NCBI GenBank assembly: GCA_016126655.1
Contig: CP065955.1
Location: 1,719,001 to 1,783,000, forward strand
Direction of reading: 5' to 3'
From: Aerococcaceae bacterium zg-1292
GTDB taxonomy: Bacteria; Bacillota; Bacilli; Lactobacillales; Aerococcaceae
Length of the DNA: 64,000 nucleotides
Shown: piece after piece, positions 35,710 to 47,500 of the stretch
Layout of the letters: every line of letters starts with the position of its first letter
How positions within the stretch are numbered: position 1 is the stretch's first letter
Translations under genes and position numbers: made by a program
The notes under the pieces: generated by a model
What the model saw: only the letters and a program-made list of their open reading frames with translations
The model's database searches: none
Told to the model about the DNA's origin: nothing

Positions 35710-38700
35710 TTAAGCTTCTTCTTCCTCTTTTTTAGATTTAACTCCTAGAAGACCAACGCCACTAAGAATTGCGAGTGCTGCTGCACCGAAAATAGCTGTA
35801 TTGTTGCTTTCACCTGTTGCAGGTAATGTTGCAGATTTAGCCATTTGTTTCGGAGCACTTGCTTGTGAATCATCAGATTTAGGTGCTTCTTTAGAACCTT
35901 TATCTGTTGAATCATCTGTTTTTGGTACTTCTGGGCTTTCGCCAGTGTTCGGATCAACTACACTAATTGTTACGTCAATTGTGTCTTTAGAGCCATCTGG
36001 ATAAGTCACAATCACTTTACCTGTTTTCTCACCTGGTGTCTTAGTATCAATTGGTGTTTCAAACTCAGCTTTGGTGCCGTCTGGTAACTTATCGAAGTTA
36101 GCGATTGATTTCTCGGCTGTTGCTGGGTCACCTACGTTAACGGTTTGTTTTGTGCCAATTGGTTCGTGTTTGTCAGCATCTGTTTGTGGCTTAACTACGC
36201 TAACTGTTACGTCAATTGTGTCTGTAGACCCATCTGGATAAGTCACAATCACTTTACCTTTTTTCTCACCTGGTGTCTTAGTATCAATTGGTGTTTCAAA
36301 CTCAGCTTTTGTGCCGTCTGGTAACTTATCGAAGTTGGCGATTGATTTCTTAGCTGTTGCTGGATCACCTACGTTAACGGTTTGTTTTGTGCCAATTGGT
36401 TCGTGTTTGTCAGCATCCCTTTGTGGTTTAACTACATTAACCGTTACGTCAATTGTGTCTGTAGAGCCATCTGGGTAAGTCACAATCACTTTACCTTTTT
36501 TCTCACCTGGTGTCTTAGTATCAATCGGTGTTTCAAACTCAGCTTTGGTGCCGTCTGGTAACTTATCGAAGTTGGCGATTGATTTCTTAGCTGTTGCTGG
36601 ATCACCTACGTTAACGGTTTGTTTTGTGCCAATTGGTTCGTGTTTGTCAGCATCTGTTTGCGGCTTAACTACACTTACTGTTACGTCAATTGTGTCTGTA
36701 GAGCCATCTGGGTAAGTCACAATCACTTTACCTTTTTTCTCACCTGGTGTCTTAGTATCAATCGGTGTTTCAAACTCAGCTTTGGTGCCGTCTGGTAACT
36801 TATCGAAGTTGGCGATTGATTTCTTAGCTGTTGCTGGATCACCTACGTTAACGGTTTGTTTTGTGCCAATTGGTTCGTGTTTGTCAGCATCTGTTTGCGG
36901 CTTAACTACACTTACTGTTACGTCAATTGTGTCTGTAGACCCATCTGGATAAGTCACAATCACTTTACCTTTTTTCTCACCTGGTGTCTTAGTATCAATT
37001 GGTGTTTCAAACTCAGCTTTGGTGCCGTCTGGTAACTTATCGAAGTTGGCGATTGATTTCTTAGCTGTTGCTGGATCACCTACGTTAACGGTTTGTTTTG
37101 TGCCAATTGGTTCGTGTTTGTCAGCATCCCTTTGTGGTTTAACTACATTAACCGTTACGTCAATTGTGTCTGTAGAGCCATCTGGGTAAGTCACAATCAC
37201 TTTACCTTTTTTCTCACCTGGTGTCTTAGTATCAATCGGTGTTTCAAACTCAGCTTTGGTGCCGTCTGGTAACTTATCGAAGTTGGCGATTGATTTCTTA
37301 GCTGTTGCTGGATCACCTACGTTAACGGTTTGTTTTGTGCCAATTGGTTCGTGTTTGTCAGCATCTGTTTGCGGCTTAACTACACTTACTGTTACGTCAA
37401 TTGTGTCTGTAGAGCCATCTGGGTAAGTCACAATCACTTTACCTTTTTTCTCACCTGGTGTCTTAGTATCAATCGGTGTTTCAAACTCAGCTTTGGTGCC
37501 GTCTGGTAACTTATCGAAGTTGGCGATTGATTTCTTAGCTGTTGCTGGATCACCTACGTTAACGGTTTGTTTTGTGCCAATTGGTTCGTGTTTGTCAGCA
37601 TCTGTTTGCGGCTTAACTACACTTACTGTTACGTCAATTGTGTCTGTAGACCCATCTGGATAAGTCACAATCACTTTACCTTTTTTCTCACCTGGTGTCT
37701 TAGTATCAATTGGTGTTTCAAACTCAGCTTTGGTGCCGTCTGGTAACTTATCGAAGTTGGCGATTGATTTCTTAGCTGTTGCTGGATCACCTACGTTAAC
37801 GGTTTGTTTTGTGCCAATTGGTTCGTGTTTGTCAGCATCCCTTTGTGGTTTAACTACATTAACCGTTACGTCAATTGTGTCTGTAGAGCCATCTGGGTAA
37901 GTCACAATCACTTTACCTTTTTTCTCACCTGGTGTCTTAGTATCAATTGGTGTTTCAAACTCAGCTTTGGTGCCGTCTGGTAACTTATCGAAGTTGGCGA
38001 TTGATTTCTTAGCTGTTGCTGGATCACCTACGTTAACGGTTTGTTTTGTGCCAATTGGTTCGTGTTTGTCAGCATCCCTTTGTGGTTTAACTACATTAAC
38101 CGTTACGTCAATTGTGTCTGTAGAGCCATCTGGGTAAGTCACAATCACTTTACCTTTTTTCTCACCTGGTGTCTTAGTATCAATTGGTGTTTCAAACTCA
38201 GCTTTTGTGCCGTCTGGTAACTTATCGAAGTTGGCGATTGATTTCTTAGCTGTTGCTGGATCACCTACGTTAACGGTTTGTTTTGTGCCAATTGGTTCGT
38301 GTTTGTCAGCATCCCTTTGTGGTTTAACTACATTAACCGTTACGTCAATTGTGTCTGTAGAGCCATCTGGGTAAGTCACAATCACTTTACCTTTTTTCTC
38401 ACCTGGTGTCTTAGTATCAATCGGTGTTTCAAACTCAGCTTTGGTGCCGTCTGGTAACTTATCGAAGTTGGCGATTGATTTCTTAGCTGTTGCTGGATCA
38501 CCTACGTTAACGGTTTGTTTTGTGCCAATTGGTTCGTGTTTGTCAGCATCCCTTTGTGGTTTAACTACATTAACCGTTACGTCAATTGTGTCTGTAGAGC
38601 CATCTGGGTAAGTCACAATCACTTTACCTTTTTTCTCACCTGGTGTCTTAGTATCAATCGGTGTTTCAAACTCAGCTTTGGTGCCGTCTGGTAACTTATC

Positions 38701-41700
38701 GAAGTTGGCGATTGATTTCTTAGCTGTTGCTGGATCACCTACGTTAACGGTTTGTTTTGTGCCAATTGGTTCGTGTTTGTCAGCATCTGTTTGCGGCTTA
38801 ACTACACTTACTGTTACGTCAATTGTGTCTGTAGAGCCATCTGGGTAGGTCACAATCACTTTACCTGTTTTCTCACCCGGTGTTTTAGTATCTATTGGTG
38901 TTTCAAACTCGGCTTTGGTACCATCTGGCAAGTCCTTCATGTTCTCGATCGAATCTTTGGCTTTTGGTGTTTCATTCATTTTTACAGTTTGGTCTTTGCC
39001 TTTCGGTTCGTAAACATTCTTATCCAAATCTTTTACTGTAATCTTGAATTTCGCCTCAACTGGTTTACCATCTTTATCCGTTACTGGTTTGTCCTCTTTT
39101 CCAAGCACACCTACTGTTACTTCAGTTACTCCTGGTTTAGTTGGTGTACCTGTAATTACGCCCTTATCAGCATCGTATGATAATCCATCCGGTAAGCCTT
39201 TTACATCAACTTTTCCTCCAGTTGGAACTTTGGTAGCTTCAACTGTTATTGGATCAATCGGTTTATTGACTTTAGCCGTTTGGTCTTTGATTGGCGTAAT
39301 GATAGACCCTGCTGAATTTGGATCTTTTGGATTTGTTCCATCTTTTTCTTCTTCAGTATCTGGAATGCCATCACCATCATCATCTTGATCTTCTATATCT
39401 GGTGTTCCATCGCCATCTGTATCGCGATTTACTGTTACTTTAACAATTTCTTCAACTTCCTCCTCACCATTTGTAACTTTCACTGGCACTTCAATCACAC
39501 GTGATTCTTCTTTTTCTTTCCAATCGGTGATCGTTGGTTTGCCTGTTAAGTTACCTTCTTCATCAACTGATAAGCCATTTGTTGGGGTAGATGTAATTTT
39601 CGCCCCTGGTTTGTTTGTCGTTACAACATTTGTTTTATCAGGTACTGGTTGGTTTTCAGTAACAGTAGCTGATTTGGTAGTAACAGCCAATTTTTCTGTT
39701 TGATCAGGTTTTTCAACTGTAATCTTGAATGTAATAAATACTGGTTTATTATCTTTATCAAGTACCGGCTCGTTGTTCGAACCAAGAACACCTACAGATA
39801 CAATATATTTACCTGGTTCAGTTGGTGTGCCTGAAATTTGATTTGTTTTTGGATCAAAAGTTACACCTTTTGGTAAATCTTTCACATCAACTTTTCCGCC
39901 TTTAGGCACTTTAGTAGCTTTAACGGTTATCGTATTAATTGAATTACCTAGTTTAACTGTTTGGTCTTCAATTTTTTCAATTGATGCCCCTACTGAGTAT
40001 GGATCTTTCGGATTTGTTCCATCTTTTCCTTCTTCAGTATCTGGAATGCCATCACCATCATCATCTTGGTCTTTATTATCTGGTATTCCATCGCCATCTG
40101 TATCTAAAGAGAATTTAGCCATTACGTCTTCATCTTTTGTTCCATCAGCATAAGTTACAACAACTGGTACTTCAATGACTTCTGCTGTATCTTTACTTGG
40201 TCTTTCCGGAGCTTTCAAGCTAACTTCACCGGTTGTTTCATTGATTGTGGCAATGTATCCATCCGGTGCTTTGAAACCATCTTTAATCGCATATTTTGCT
40301 TTTGTTGGGGTTTCGCCATCTTTAAATGATACTGGTGACTTCGCTTCTTCGCCTGGTTTTACAAGTTTATCCTCATATGAAGGCGTGTATTTATCTGCAT
40401 CAGTCTTTTTGTCTGCTACAGTAAATTTCGCGAAAACTGTATTTGTTGTGCCATCTTTGTATGTAACTGTCACTGGTACAACAATATCTTTACCTACTTG
40501 CTCTTTTGTTGGTGTAAATGAAATTTGACCTGTCTTAGGATCTACAGCAAGGTCTTCAGGAACATCTGCACTAGGATCTAAGATGAATGCGCCTTTTTCA
40601 GCTAATGGTACATCTTTCGTCGATACTGAATCACCTTTTTTGTTCGTAAATGTAGGTGTTGTAGTCGTTTTTTCACCAACAAAAGCTTTACTATCTTTAT
40701 ATGCTGGTGTGTATGTATCTTTAAATGGTTTCGGTTCAACTGTATCTTCGCCTGGAATTGTGTCCACTGATTTATCTGGATACGTGATAGTTACTTTTCC
40801 ATCATTACCAACTTCAAATTCTGTACCATCTGGGAATTTCGGGTTAGCGTTCTTCACTTTAGTTTTCACGATTACTTTTTCGTCAGGCGTTAAATTGTTA
40901 ATGTCGTCAACTGGTGTTTTTTCTGGTGTTTTGACAGTCATGCCTTCTGCAATTGTTTTAACTTTTACTGGTACTTGTACTTCAGTTATTGAGCCATCTG
41001 GATAAGTAACGATTGCCGGAACTTTGAAGTCACCTGGGGTCTTGCCATCTGGTAATTTAGCGCCTGGTTGGACGGATACTGTAACAGGATTTTTTTCGTC
41101 ATTATATCGCGGTACTTTAACTGCTTTCTTAATCTCATCTTCTGTTGTTGCTTGTCCATATTCTTTGACAATAGACGTAACTTTCGGTGGAAAGTCCTTA
41201 TTCAACGGCTTATTAATTATAACCGCAACCTCCGTAAAGTCCGTAGTACCATCTGGATAAGTCACTTTGACTTTCACCTTATGGATACCTTCCTCCTTAC
41301 CATCTGGTAATGATTCACCATCAGCAATCTCTTTTTTAATTTTTCCTATGTGCTGATGTTTATAATCTGGGATGACCACTTGCCCAAAAATTTCTTCTTC
41401 TGTCACCTTACCACCATAGTTTTTTTGCACATGTCCACCAGGAGTTGGCTCATAAATTTCATTCATTGGACGCTGTTTCACGGCTCTTTCACCCGGAATC
41501 ATAACTTCTGAATCATCTTTGTATTTAATGGTTACAGCTCCGTCATCACCGACGGTAATAGTTGATTTATCTTTTAAGCCTGGATTAGCTGTTTCTACTG
41601 CTGCTTTGACTTTATCTTTATCATCTGAAGTTAATCTCGTAATATCATTAACCGTTGTTTTTTCTGGGTCTTTAACTTCTGTCTCATCAGCAATTTTTGC

Positions 41701-44109
41701 TTTTTCTTTGACCGTTACGGTTACTTCTACCTCATCCTCTGACCCATCTGGATACGTAACAATAGTTGGAACTTTGAAAGTGCCGGCTGTATTACCATCC
41801 GGTAAATCATTCATATCCTTAGGAACCGCTTCATAAGTATCCACATCAGTTGGATAGTCTGGAACTTCGACAGCTTGGAAGATATCTGTTAATGTTGTTT
41901 TTTGTCCTTTTTCTTTGGTAATTGGGTTAGCTTTAGGTGCATACTTTTTGTTCATCCCTTCCCCAATTGTGATTGGCACTTTAACCTCATCAAAAGTATT
42001 ATCAGGATAAGTCACTCTAACTATAGCTTCAAAGTCGCCTGCAGTTTTTCCATCAGGTAATTTTTCTGGATTAATAAGAGTTTTTGTATATGGTTTTTTG
42101 CGATTATAATTCGGCACTGTCACCTTATCAAACACTTCATCTTGCGTTACACCTTTGCCATATGGCTTTTCTATTTTACCTGTTGAAACAACTGGCTCAT
42201 AAATATCTTTATGCTGACGTTCATCTTTGATTCGATATAAGGCTGTCGCTTGAGAATTCGGAATTAAGTTACCATCTTTATCGGTAAAATATGATGTGAA
42301 CGGGAATGTATCACTCGCTAATTTTTCTAAAATCTCTTGAGGTGCATTTTTTAATTTTAAGCGGAAACCTGTGACAACTGGTTCATTGGTTCCATTGTTA
42401 AATTCAAACAATTTTGTCATTTTCTCATCAGTAATAGAACCTTTACCACTAGCATCCAAAGGTAATTTGGTAATGCTCGGCTTAGAAAGATTAGATTTTA
42501 ACGATGGCCCATAATTCACTAACCAGTCAACTTTATGTAATTCTAAACTTTCAACATAAGGAACTAACTCAGGAGCAATTTCATAATGATATTTCCATTG
42601 ACGTGTTTCCTCTCCAACCCCGATATGTGGACCATTAAGATTATAATTCCATGCATGATGCTTCACATGAGTAAAGAACACATCTAAATCTTTTCCATTA
42701 ACCTCAGCAAATCCTGAACTTGTTCCAGTAAATAATTGTTTAATATTTTTCTTTGATGATGGATTATCTTTAGGTAAGTCTTTATTGACCATAATATAAC
42801 CACTTGCTTCTGTATCGCGTTCATCTTTATTGGTGATTACGTTCCCTTTATCATCCTTAACATAGGTTCGATAGAAAACTTCCTCACCTTTTAAATCATT
42901 ACCGAAAATTTCACGAATAGTTTTAGTTAATTTGATTTTTCCTGCTTGAGAAGTACGAGATCTACCAATATTTCCACCTGCGACTAAACCACCATGATCA
43001 ATTTGAAACGGAACTTGCCAAACGTTTGTTCCTGGAATTCTAGTAAATGTTCGCGTGTGAGCATTATTAATATCTGGTGCGGTAATTTCTTTTACATATG
43101 GAGCAAGTTTTTCGTCTAATTCCATATTAATAGTCTTTTTACCACCAACTGCTAATCCAAATAAATAACTGTAATGAAAGTCGAGCTCTGATTTATCACC
43201 ATCTTTTTCAGTATTAACATCTTGAATATGTGTCGCCAACATATTGACCCCTGAATGTTTAGTACGTCCAGCATCAGGTTCCAATTCCGGAAACACATTA
43301 CTTCTTGTACCGGTTTTTACGTCTTTGGCACTGGTCAATGCTGCTGGTTTTAAGGTTGCTAAGTCTTCGTCAGGTTTCGCTTGTTCTTCTGTCTTTTGTT
43401 TTTCATCTGCAGTTTGCGCTTGTTTGTCTTCTGGCTTGACTGTTTCTTCTGTTGGTTGAACTTTGTCTTCCTCTGGCTTCAGAGTTTCTAGATTACCAAT
43501 CGCTTGTTCAAACCGGTTTACTAAATCGGTATACTTTTGAACCGCTGCATCTACTTCTTCTTGTGTTGCATTTGGGTTTTCACGTAATGCTACCACTGAG
43601 TTGTATGCTTCATTAATTTCTGCTAACAAATTAGTATAAGCATGATAAGTTGCAGCATTCATATCTGTATTTTCAGGGATTGAGATAGCCATCACACGTT
43701 TAATATTCTCTACTATCTCATCCAAACGACTGAAGTCAACTTTTTTGTTCGTTTCTTCACTAATTGCTGTGTCAGTAGTCGTTTCTGGTACTTCTTTGTT
43801 TACTGCTTCGTCTGATGTATTCTCAGCTGATGCTTCAGTTGTTTCTTCTGGTTTTACCGGTGCTTCTTCAGCAACTGGTTGAATCGGTTCTTCTTGCGGG
43901 GTCTCTGCTTCTGATGCAGGTGCTGCCTCCACTACTTCTGTTCCTTCTCCGTTGTTCACTTCTTGTGCACTAACAAGTTGATTACTCGATAAGAATGTAG
44001 CGCCAATCAGTACAGATGCTACTCCTACCGAGAATTTTTTAATCGAGTAGCGTAATTTTTTATTCGCTTCTCGTGCGCTTACAATGCGCATATTGTTTTT
44101 TCCTAACAT
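35710..44109 (-). CDS. Giant YSIRK/LPxTG surface adhesin with Rib-type repeat stalk (2799 aa)
   Basis: The signal peptide carries a YSIRK-type motif (YSIKKFSVGVASVLIG, residues 21-36) with cleavage expected after VSA (residue 48). An acidic linker follows, then a helical segment (about 128-208) and a head domain (about 270-630) of unknown fold, shared with the neighbour protein. Several YPDG-type beta domains come next, then two DTDGDGIPD...DDDGDGIPDTEE calcium-binding segments (near 1333 and 1566), each followed by an Ig-like domain. Next are 13 Rib/alpha-like repeats of 79 residues (about 1690-2717), 12 of them nearly identical at the DNA level with a 237-bp period. The sortase signal is LPATG at 2762-2766, followed by a membrane helix and KSKKEEEEA. 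It is anchored to peptidoglycan and probably mediates adhesion or biofilm. Confidence 0.93.
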   Translation of the reverse strand: MLGKNNMRIVSAREANKKLRYSIKKFSVGVASVLIGATFLSSNQLVSAQEVNNGEGTEVVEAAPASEAETPQEEPIQPVAEEAPVKPEETTEASAENTSDEAVNKEVPETTTDTAISEETNKKVDFSRLDEIVENIKRVMAISIPENTDMNAATYHAYTNLLAEINEAYNSVVALRENPNATQEEVDAAVQKYTDLVNRFEQAIGNLETLKPEEDKVQPTEETVKPEDKQAQTADEKQKTEEQAKPDEDLATLKPAALTSAKDVKTGTRSNVFPELEPDAGRTKHSGVNMLATHIQDVNTEKDGDKSELDFHYSYLFGLAVGGKKTINMELDEKLAPYVKEITAPDINNAHTRTFTRIPGTNVWQVPFQIDHGGLVAGGNIGRSRTSQAGKIKLTKTIREIFGNDLKGEEVFYRTYVKDDKGNVITNKDERDTEASGYIMVNKDLPKDNPSSKKNIKQLFTGTSSGFAEVNGKDLDVFFTHVKHHAWNYNLNGPHIGVGEETRQWKYHYEIAPELVPYVESLELHKVDWLVNYGPSLKSNLSKPSITKLPLDASGKGSITDEKMTKLFEFNNGTNEPVVTGFRLKLKNAPQEILEKLASDTFPFTSYFTDKDGNLIPNSQATALYRIKDERQHKDIYEPVVSTGKIEKPYGKGVTQDEVFDKVTVPNYNRKKPYTKTLINPEKLPDGKTAGDFEAIVRVTYPDNTFDEVKVPITIGEGMNKKYAPKANPITKEKGQKTTLTDIFQAVEVPDYPTDVDTYEAVPKDMNDLPDGNTAGTFKVPTIVTYPDGSEDEVEVTVTVKEKAKIADETEVKDPEKTTVNDITRLTSDDKDKVKAAVETANPGLKDKSTITVGDDGAVTIKYKDDSEVMIPGERAVKQRPMNEIYEPTPGGHVQKNYGGKVTEEEIFGQVVIPDYKHQHIGKIKKEIADGESLPDGKEEGIHKVKVKVTYPDGTTDFTEVAVIINKPLNKDFPPKVTSIVKEYGQATTEDEIKKAVKVPRYNDEKNPVTVSVQPGAKLPDGKTPGDFKVPAIVTYPDGSITEVQVPVKVKTIAEGMTVKTPEKTPVDDINNLTPDEKVIVKTKVKNANPKFPDGTEFEVGNDGKVTITYPDKSVDTIPGEDTVEPKPFKDTYTPAYKDSKAFVGEKTTTTPTFTNKKGDSVSTKDVPLAEKGAFILDPSADVPEDLAVDPKTGQISFTPTKEQVGKDIVVPVTVTYKDGTTNTVFAKFTVADKKTDADKYTPSYEDKLVKPGEEAKSPVSFKDGETPTKAKYAIKDGFKAPDGYIATINETTGEVSLKAPERPSKDTAEVIEVPVVVTYADGTKDEDVMAKFSLDTDGDGIPDNKDQDDDGDGIPDTEEGKDGTNPKDPYSVGASIEKIEDQTVKLGNSINTITVKATKVPKGGKVDVKDLPKGVTFDPKTNQISGTPTEPGKYIVSVGVLGSNNEPVLDKDNKPVFITFKITVEKPDQTEKLAVTTKSATVTENQPVPDKTNVVTTNKPGAKITSTPTNGLSVDEEGNLTGKPTITDWKEKEESRVIEVPVKVTNGEEEVEEIVKVTVNRDTDGDGTPDIEDQDDDGDGIPDTEEEKDGTNPKDPNSAGSIITPIKDQTAKVNKPIDPITVEATKVPTGGKVDVKGLPDGLSYDADKGVITGTPTKPGVTEVTVGVLGKEDKPVTDKDGKPVEAKFKITVKDLDKNVYEPKGKDQTVKMNETPKAKDSIENMKDLPDGTKAEFETPIDTKTPGEKTGKVIVTYPDGSTDTIDVTVSVVKPQTDADKHEPIGTKQTVNVGDPATAKKSIANFDKLPDGTKAEFETPIDTKTPGEKKGKVIVTYPDGSTDTIDVTVNVVKPQRDADKHEPIGTKQTVNVGDPATAKKSIANFDKLPDGTKAEFETPIDTKTPGEKKGKVIVTYPDGSTDTIDVTVNVVKPQRDADKHEPIGTKQTVNVGDPATAKKSIANFDKLPDGTKAEFETPIDTKTPGEKKGKVIVTYPDGSTDTIDVTVNVVKPQRDADKHEPIGTKQTVNVGDPATAKKSIANFDKLPDGTKAEFETPIDTKTPGEKKGKVIVTYPDGSTDTIDVTVNVVKPQRDADKHEPIGTKQTVNVGDPATAKKSIANFDKLPDGTKAEFETPIDTKTPGEKKGKVIVTYPDGSTDTIDVTVSVVKPQTDADKHEPIGTKQTVNVGDPATAKKSIANFDKLPDGTKAEFETPIDTKTPGEKKGKVIVTYPDGSTDTIDVTVSVVKPQTDADKHEPIGTKQTVNVGDPATAKKSIANFDKLPDGTKAEFETPIDTKTPGEKKGKVIVTYPDGSTDTIDVTVNVVKPQRDADKHEPIGTKQTVNVGDPATAKKSIANFDKLPDGTKAEFETPIDTKTPGEKKGKVIVTYPDGSTDTIDVTVSVVKPQTDADKHEPIGTKQTVNVGDPATAKKSIANFDKLPDGTKAEFETPIDTKTPGEKKGKVIVTYPDGSTDTIDVTVSVVKPQTDADKHEPIGTKQTVNVGDPATAKKSIANFDKLPDGTKAEFETPIDTKTPGEKKGKVIVTYPDGSTDTIDVTVNVVKPQRDADKHEPIGTKQTVNVGDPATAKKSIANFDKLPDGTKAEFETPIDTKTPGEKKGKVIVTYPDGSTDTIDVTVSVVKPQTDADKHEPIGTKQTVNVGDPATAEKSIANFDKLPDGTKAEFETPIDTKTPGEKTGKVIVTYPDGSKDTIDVTISVVDPNTGESPEVPKTDDSTDKGSKEAPKSDDSQASAPKQMAKSATLPATGESNNTAIFGAAALAILSGVGLLGVKSKKEEEEA
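35940..39030 (-). repeat. Thirteen tandem 237-bp Rib-type repeats
   Basis: The phrase encoding ADKHEPIG recurs with an exact 237-bp period at twelve places (ends at 36180, 36417, 36654 and so on to 38787). A diverged thirteenth unit (KNVYEPKG) lies at the N-terminal side. Units differ at a few positions (QT or QR, S or N). Confidence 0.95.
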
Positions 44110-44141
44110 AAGACACCTCTTTGTTATTAATTATGATTATA

Positions 44142-44170
44142 AGTATAGTGCTCCAAGATCAAATATTCAA
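44142..44170 (-). promoter_or_regulatory. Promoter of the 2799-aa surface protein gene
   Basis: TTGAAT, a 17-nt spacer and TATACT on the minus strand, about 35 bp before the start codon. Confidence 0.75.
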
Positions 44171-44397
44171 TACTTTTTCGGGAATTTTAACTATAATTTA
44201 AGTAGGAATTTTCCGTAATTTTTTACTTATATTGATATATATTAGTCAATTAATGCCTATAATTTGTATTAATAGATTGTGATGTTCCAGCTGGTTCGTT
44301 GTTAATTTTGAGTACTATATAATTATATAATCTTATCATCAATCGCGATAACCTTGCTATCAATTGGTTTTACTCTCTAATAATCTGATATGTTTTC

Positions 44398-44446
44398 AAA
44401 AAAAAAAAAAAAAAAACGGAAGTTCGTGACGAATCTTCCGTTTTTT
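44398..44446 (-). terminator. Terminator of the 2630-aa surface protein gene, with A19/T19 tract
   Basis: AACGGAAG pairs with CTTCCGTT. The minus-strand transcript would end in a 19-base U tract (44398-44416), an unusually long homopolymer. Confidence 0.9.
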
Positions 44447-44509
44447 GTTAAAGAAGTTATTTTTTCATATTTTTGCAGTTTTTTAAATATTGTCTGCTCA
44501 AAATAATGA

Positions 44510-47500
44510 TTAAGCTTCTTCTTCCTCTTTTTTAGATTTAACTCCTAAAAGTCCGAGACCTCCAAGAATTGCGAGTGCGGCTGCACCGAAAATAGCTGTA
44601 TTGTCACTTTCACCTGTTTCAGGTAATGTCGCAGCTTTAGCCATTTGTTGAGGCACACTTGCTTGTGAATCATCAGTTTTTGGTGTTTCATTCATACCTT
44701 TATCTGTTGAATCATCTGCTTCTGGTTTCTCAGGCATTTCTGGTGTTTCTGATGAACCGTTATCTGTCGAATCATCTGTTTTTGGTGTTTCACCTGCGTT
44801 AGAATCAACAACTTGAATGATCACGTCAATTGTATCAACTGAACCATCAGGGTAGGTAACGATTACTTTACCTGTTTTATCACCTGCTGTTGTCGTATCA
44901 ATTGGTGTTTCAAATTCAGCTTTTGTACCTTTTGGTAATTTACCAAAGTTCATAATTGATTTCTCAGCTGTTACTCCGCCACCGACGTTAACTGTTTGTT
45001 TTTGTCCAATCGGTTCGTACTTATCTGCATCCGTACTTTCTTTACCTGGTTTTGGATTAACGACTTTCACTGTTACCGTTACTTTGTCTTCTGAGCCATC
45101 TGTATAAGATACTACTACTGTTGCTGTGATTGTTCCTGGTTTAGTTGTATCCACAGGTGTCTCGAATTTAGCCGTTGTGCCTTCTGGTAAATCTTTGAAG
45201 TTGCCGATTGATTTTTCTGCAGTTACACTTCCGCCGACGTTGACTGTTTGTTCTTTGCCGACTGGGGTGTGTTTGTCTGCTAAGGTTAATTTAGATCCGT
45301 TATCGTCACGGTTAGCTTCATGTCCATTTACTGGTACTTCGATTTCTTTCTTACCTTCTGGTAAGTCTGGATCCGTCACGGTTACTGTGATTGGACCATC
45401 AACTTGTGTTCCTGGAGTTACTGACACTTTGCCATCTTCTCCAATTACTGCTGGTATTTCGTTGCCATCTTCATCCGTAGCTGTTACTTTTGTATCTTCG
45501 CCTGCGTTTTTGATGACAATTCCTGTATCTTGTGACTCATCTGTTGGATTGACTGGTTTTGCGTCACCTTCAACCATTGTCTTATCTGACTCGTTATCGT
45601 CACGGTTAGCTTCATGTCCATTTACTGGTACTGTGATTTCTTTCTTACCTTCTGGTAAGTCTGGATCCGTCACGGTTACTGTAATTGGACCATCAACTTG
45701 TGTTCCTGGAGTTACTGACACTTTGCCATCTTCTCCAATTACTGCTGGTATTTCGTTGCCATCTTCATCCGTAGCTGTTACTTTTGTATCTTCGCCTGCG
45801 TTTTTGATGACAATTCCTGTATCTTGTGACTCATCTGTTGGATTGACTGGTTTTGCGTCACCTTCAACCATTGTCTTATCTGACTCGTTATCGTCACGGT
45901 CAGCTTCATGTCCATTTACTGGTACTTCGATTTCTTTCTTACCTTCTGGCAAGTCTGGATCCGTCACGGTTACTGTAATTGGACCATCAACTTGTGTTCC
46001 TGGAGTTACTGACACTTTGCCAGCTTCTCCAATTACTACTGGTATTTCGTTGCCATCTTCATCCGTAGCTGTTACTTTTGTGTCTTCGCCTGCATTTTTA
46101 ATGACAATACCTGTGTCTTGCGACTCATCTGTTGGATTGACTGGTTTTGCGTCACCTTCAACCATTGTCTTATCTGACTCGTTATCGTCACGGTCAGCTT
46201 CATGTCCGGTTACTGGTACTGTGATTTCTTTCTTACCTTCTGGTAAGTCTGGATCCGTCACGGTTACTGTAATCGGACCATCAACTTGTGTTCCTGGAGT
46301 GACTGACACTTTGCCATTTTCTCCAATTACTGCTGGTATTTCGTTGCCATCTTCATCCGTAGCTGTTACTTTTGTATCTTCGCCTGCGTTTTTGATGACA
46401 ATACCTGTGTCTTGTGACTCATTTGTTGGATTGACTGGTTTTGCGTCACCTTCAACCATTGTCTTATCTGACTTGTTATCGTCACGGTCAGCTTCATGTC
46501 CGGTTACTGGTACTGTGATTTCTTTCTTACCTTCTGGTAAGTCTGGATCCGTCACGGTTACTGTGATTGGACCATCAACTTTTGTTCCTGGAGTTACATA
46601 CACTTCTCCATTTTGACCTGATGTTACTGGAACAACTTTACCATCTTCATCCGTAGCTGTTACTTTTGTATCTTCGCCTGCGTTTTTAATGACAATACCT
46701 GTGTCTTGTGGGTCATCTGTTGGATCGACTGGTTTTGCGTCACCTTCAACTGTTGTCTTATCTGACTCGTTATCGTCACGGTCAGCTTCATGTCCATTTA
46801 CTGGTACTTCGATTTCTTTCTTACCTTCTGGTAAGTCTGGATCCGTCACGGTTACTGTAATTGGACCATCAACTTGTGTTCCTGGAGTTACTGACACTTT
46901 GCCATCTTCTCCAATTACTGCTGGTATTTCGTTGCCATCTTCATCTTTAGCTGTTACTGTTGTATCTTCGCCTGCGTTTTTGATGACAATGCCTGTGTCT
47001 TGTGACTCATCTGTTGGATTGACTGGTTTTGCGTCACCTTCAACCATTGTCTTATCTGACTTGTTATCGTCACGGTCAGCTTCATGTCCGGTTACTGGTA
47101 CTGTGATTTCTTTCTTACCTTCTGGTAAGTCTGGATCCGTCACGGTTACTGTGATTGGACCATCAACTTGTGTTCCTGGAGTTACTGACACTTTGCCACC
47201 TTCTCCAATTACTGCTGGTATTTCGTTGCCATCTTCATCTTTAGCTGTTACTTTTGTATCTTCGCCTGCGTTTTTGATGACAATGCCTGTGTCTTGTGAC
47301 TCATCTGTTGGATTGACTGGTTTTGCGTCACCTTCAACCGTTGTCTTATCTGACTTGTTATCGTCACGGTTAGCTTCATGTCCATTTACTGGTACTTCGA
47401 TTTCTTTCTTACCTTCTGGCAAGTCTGGATCCGTCACGGTTACTGTAATTGGACCATCAACTTGTGTTCCTGGAGTTACTGACACTTTGCCATCTGCTCC

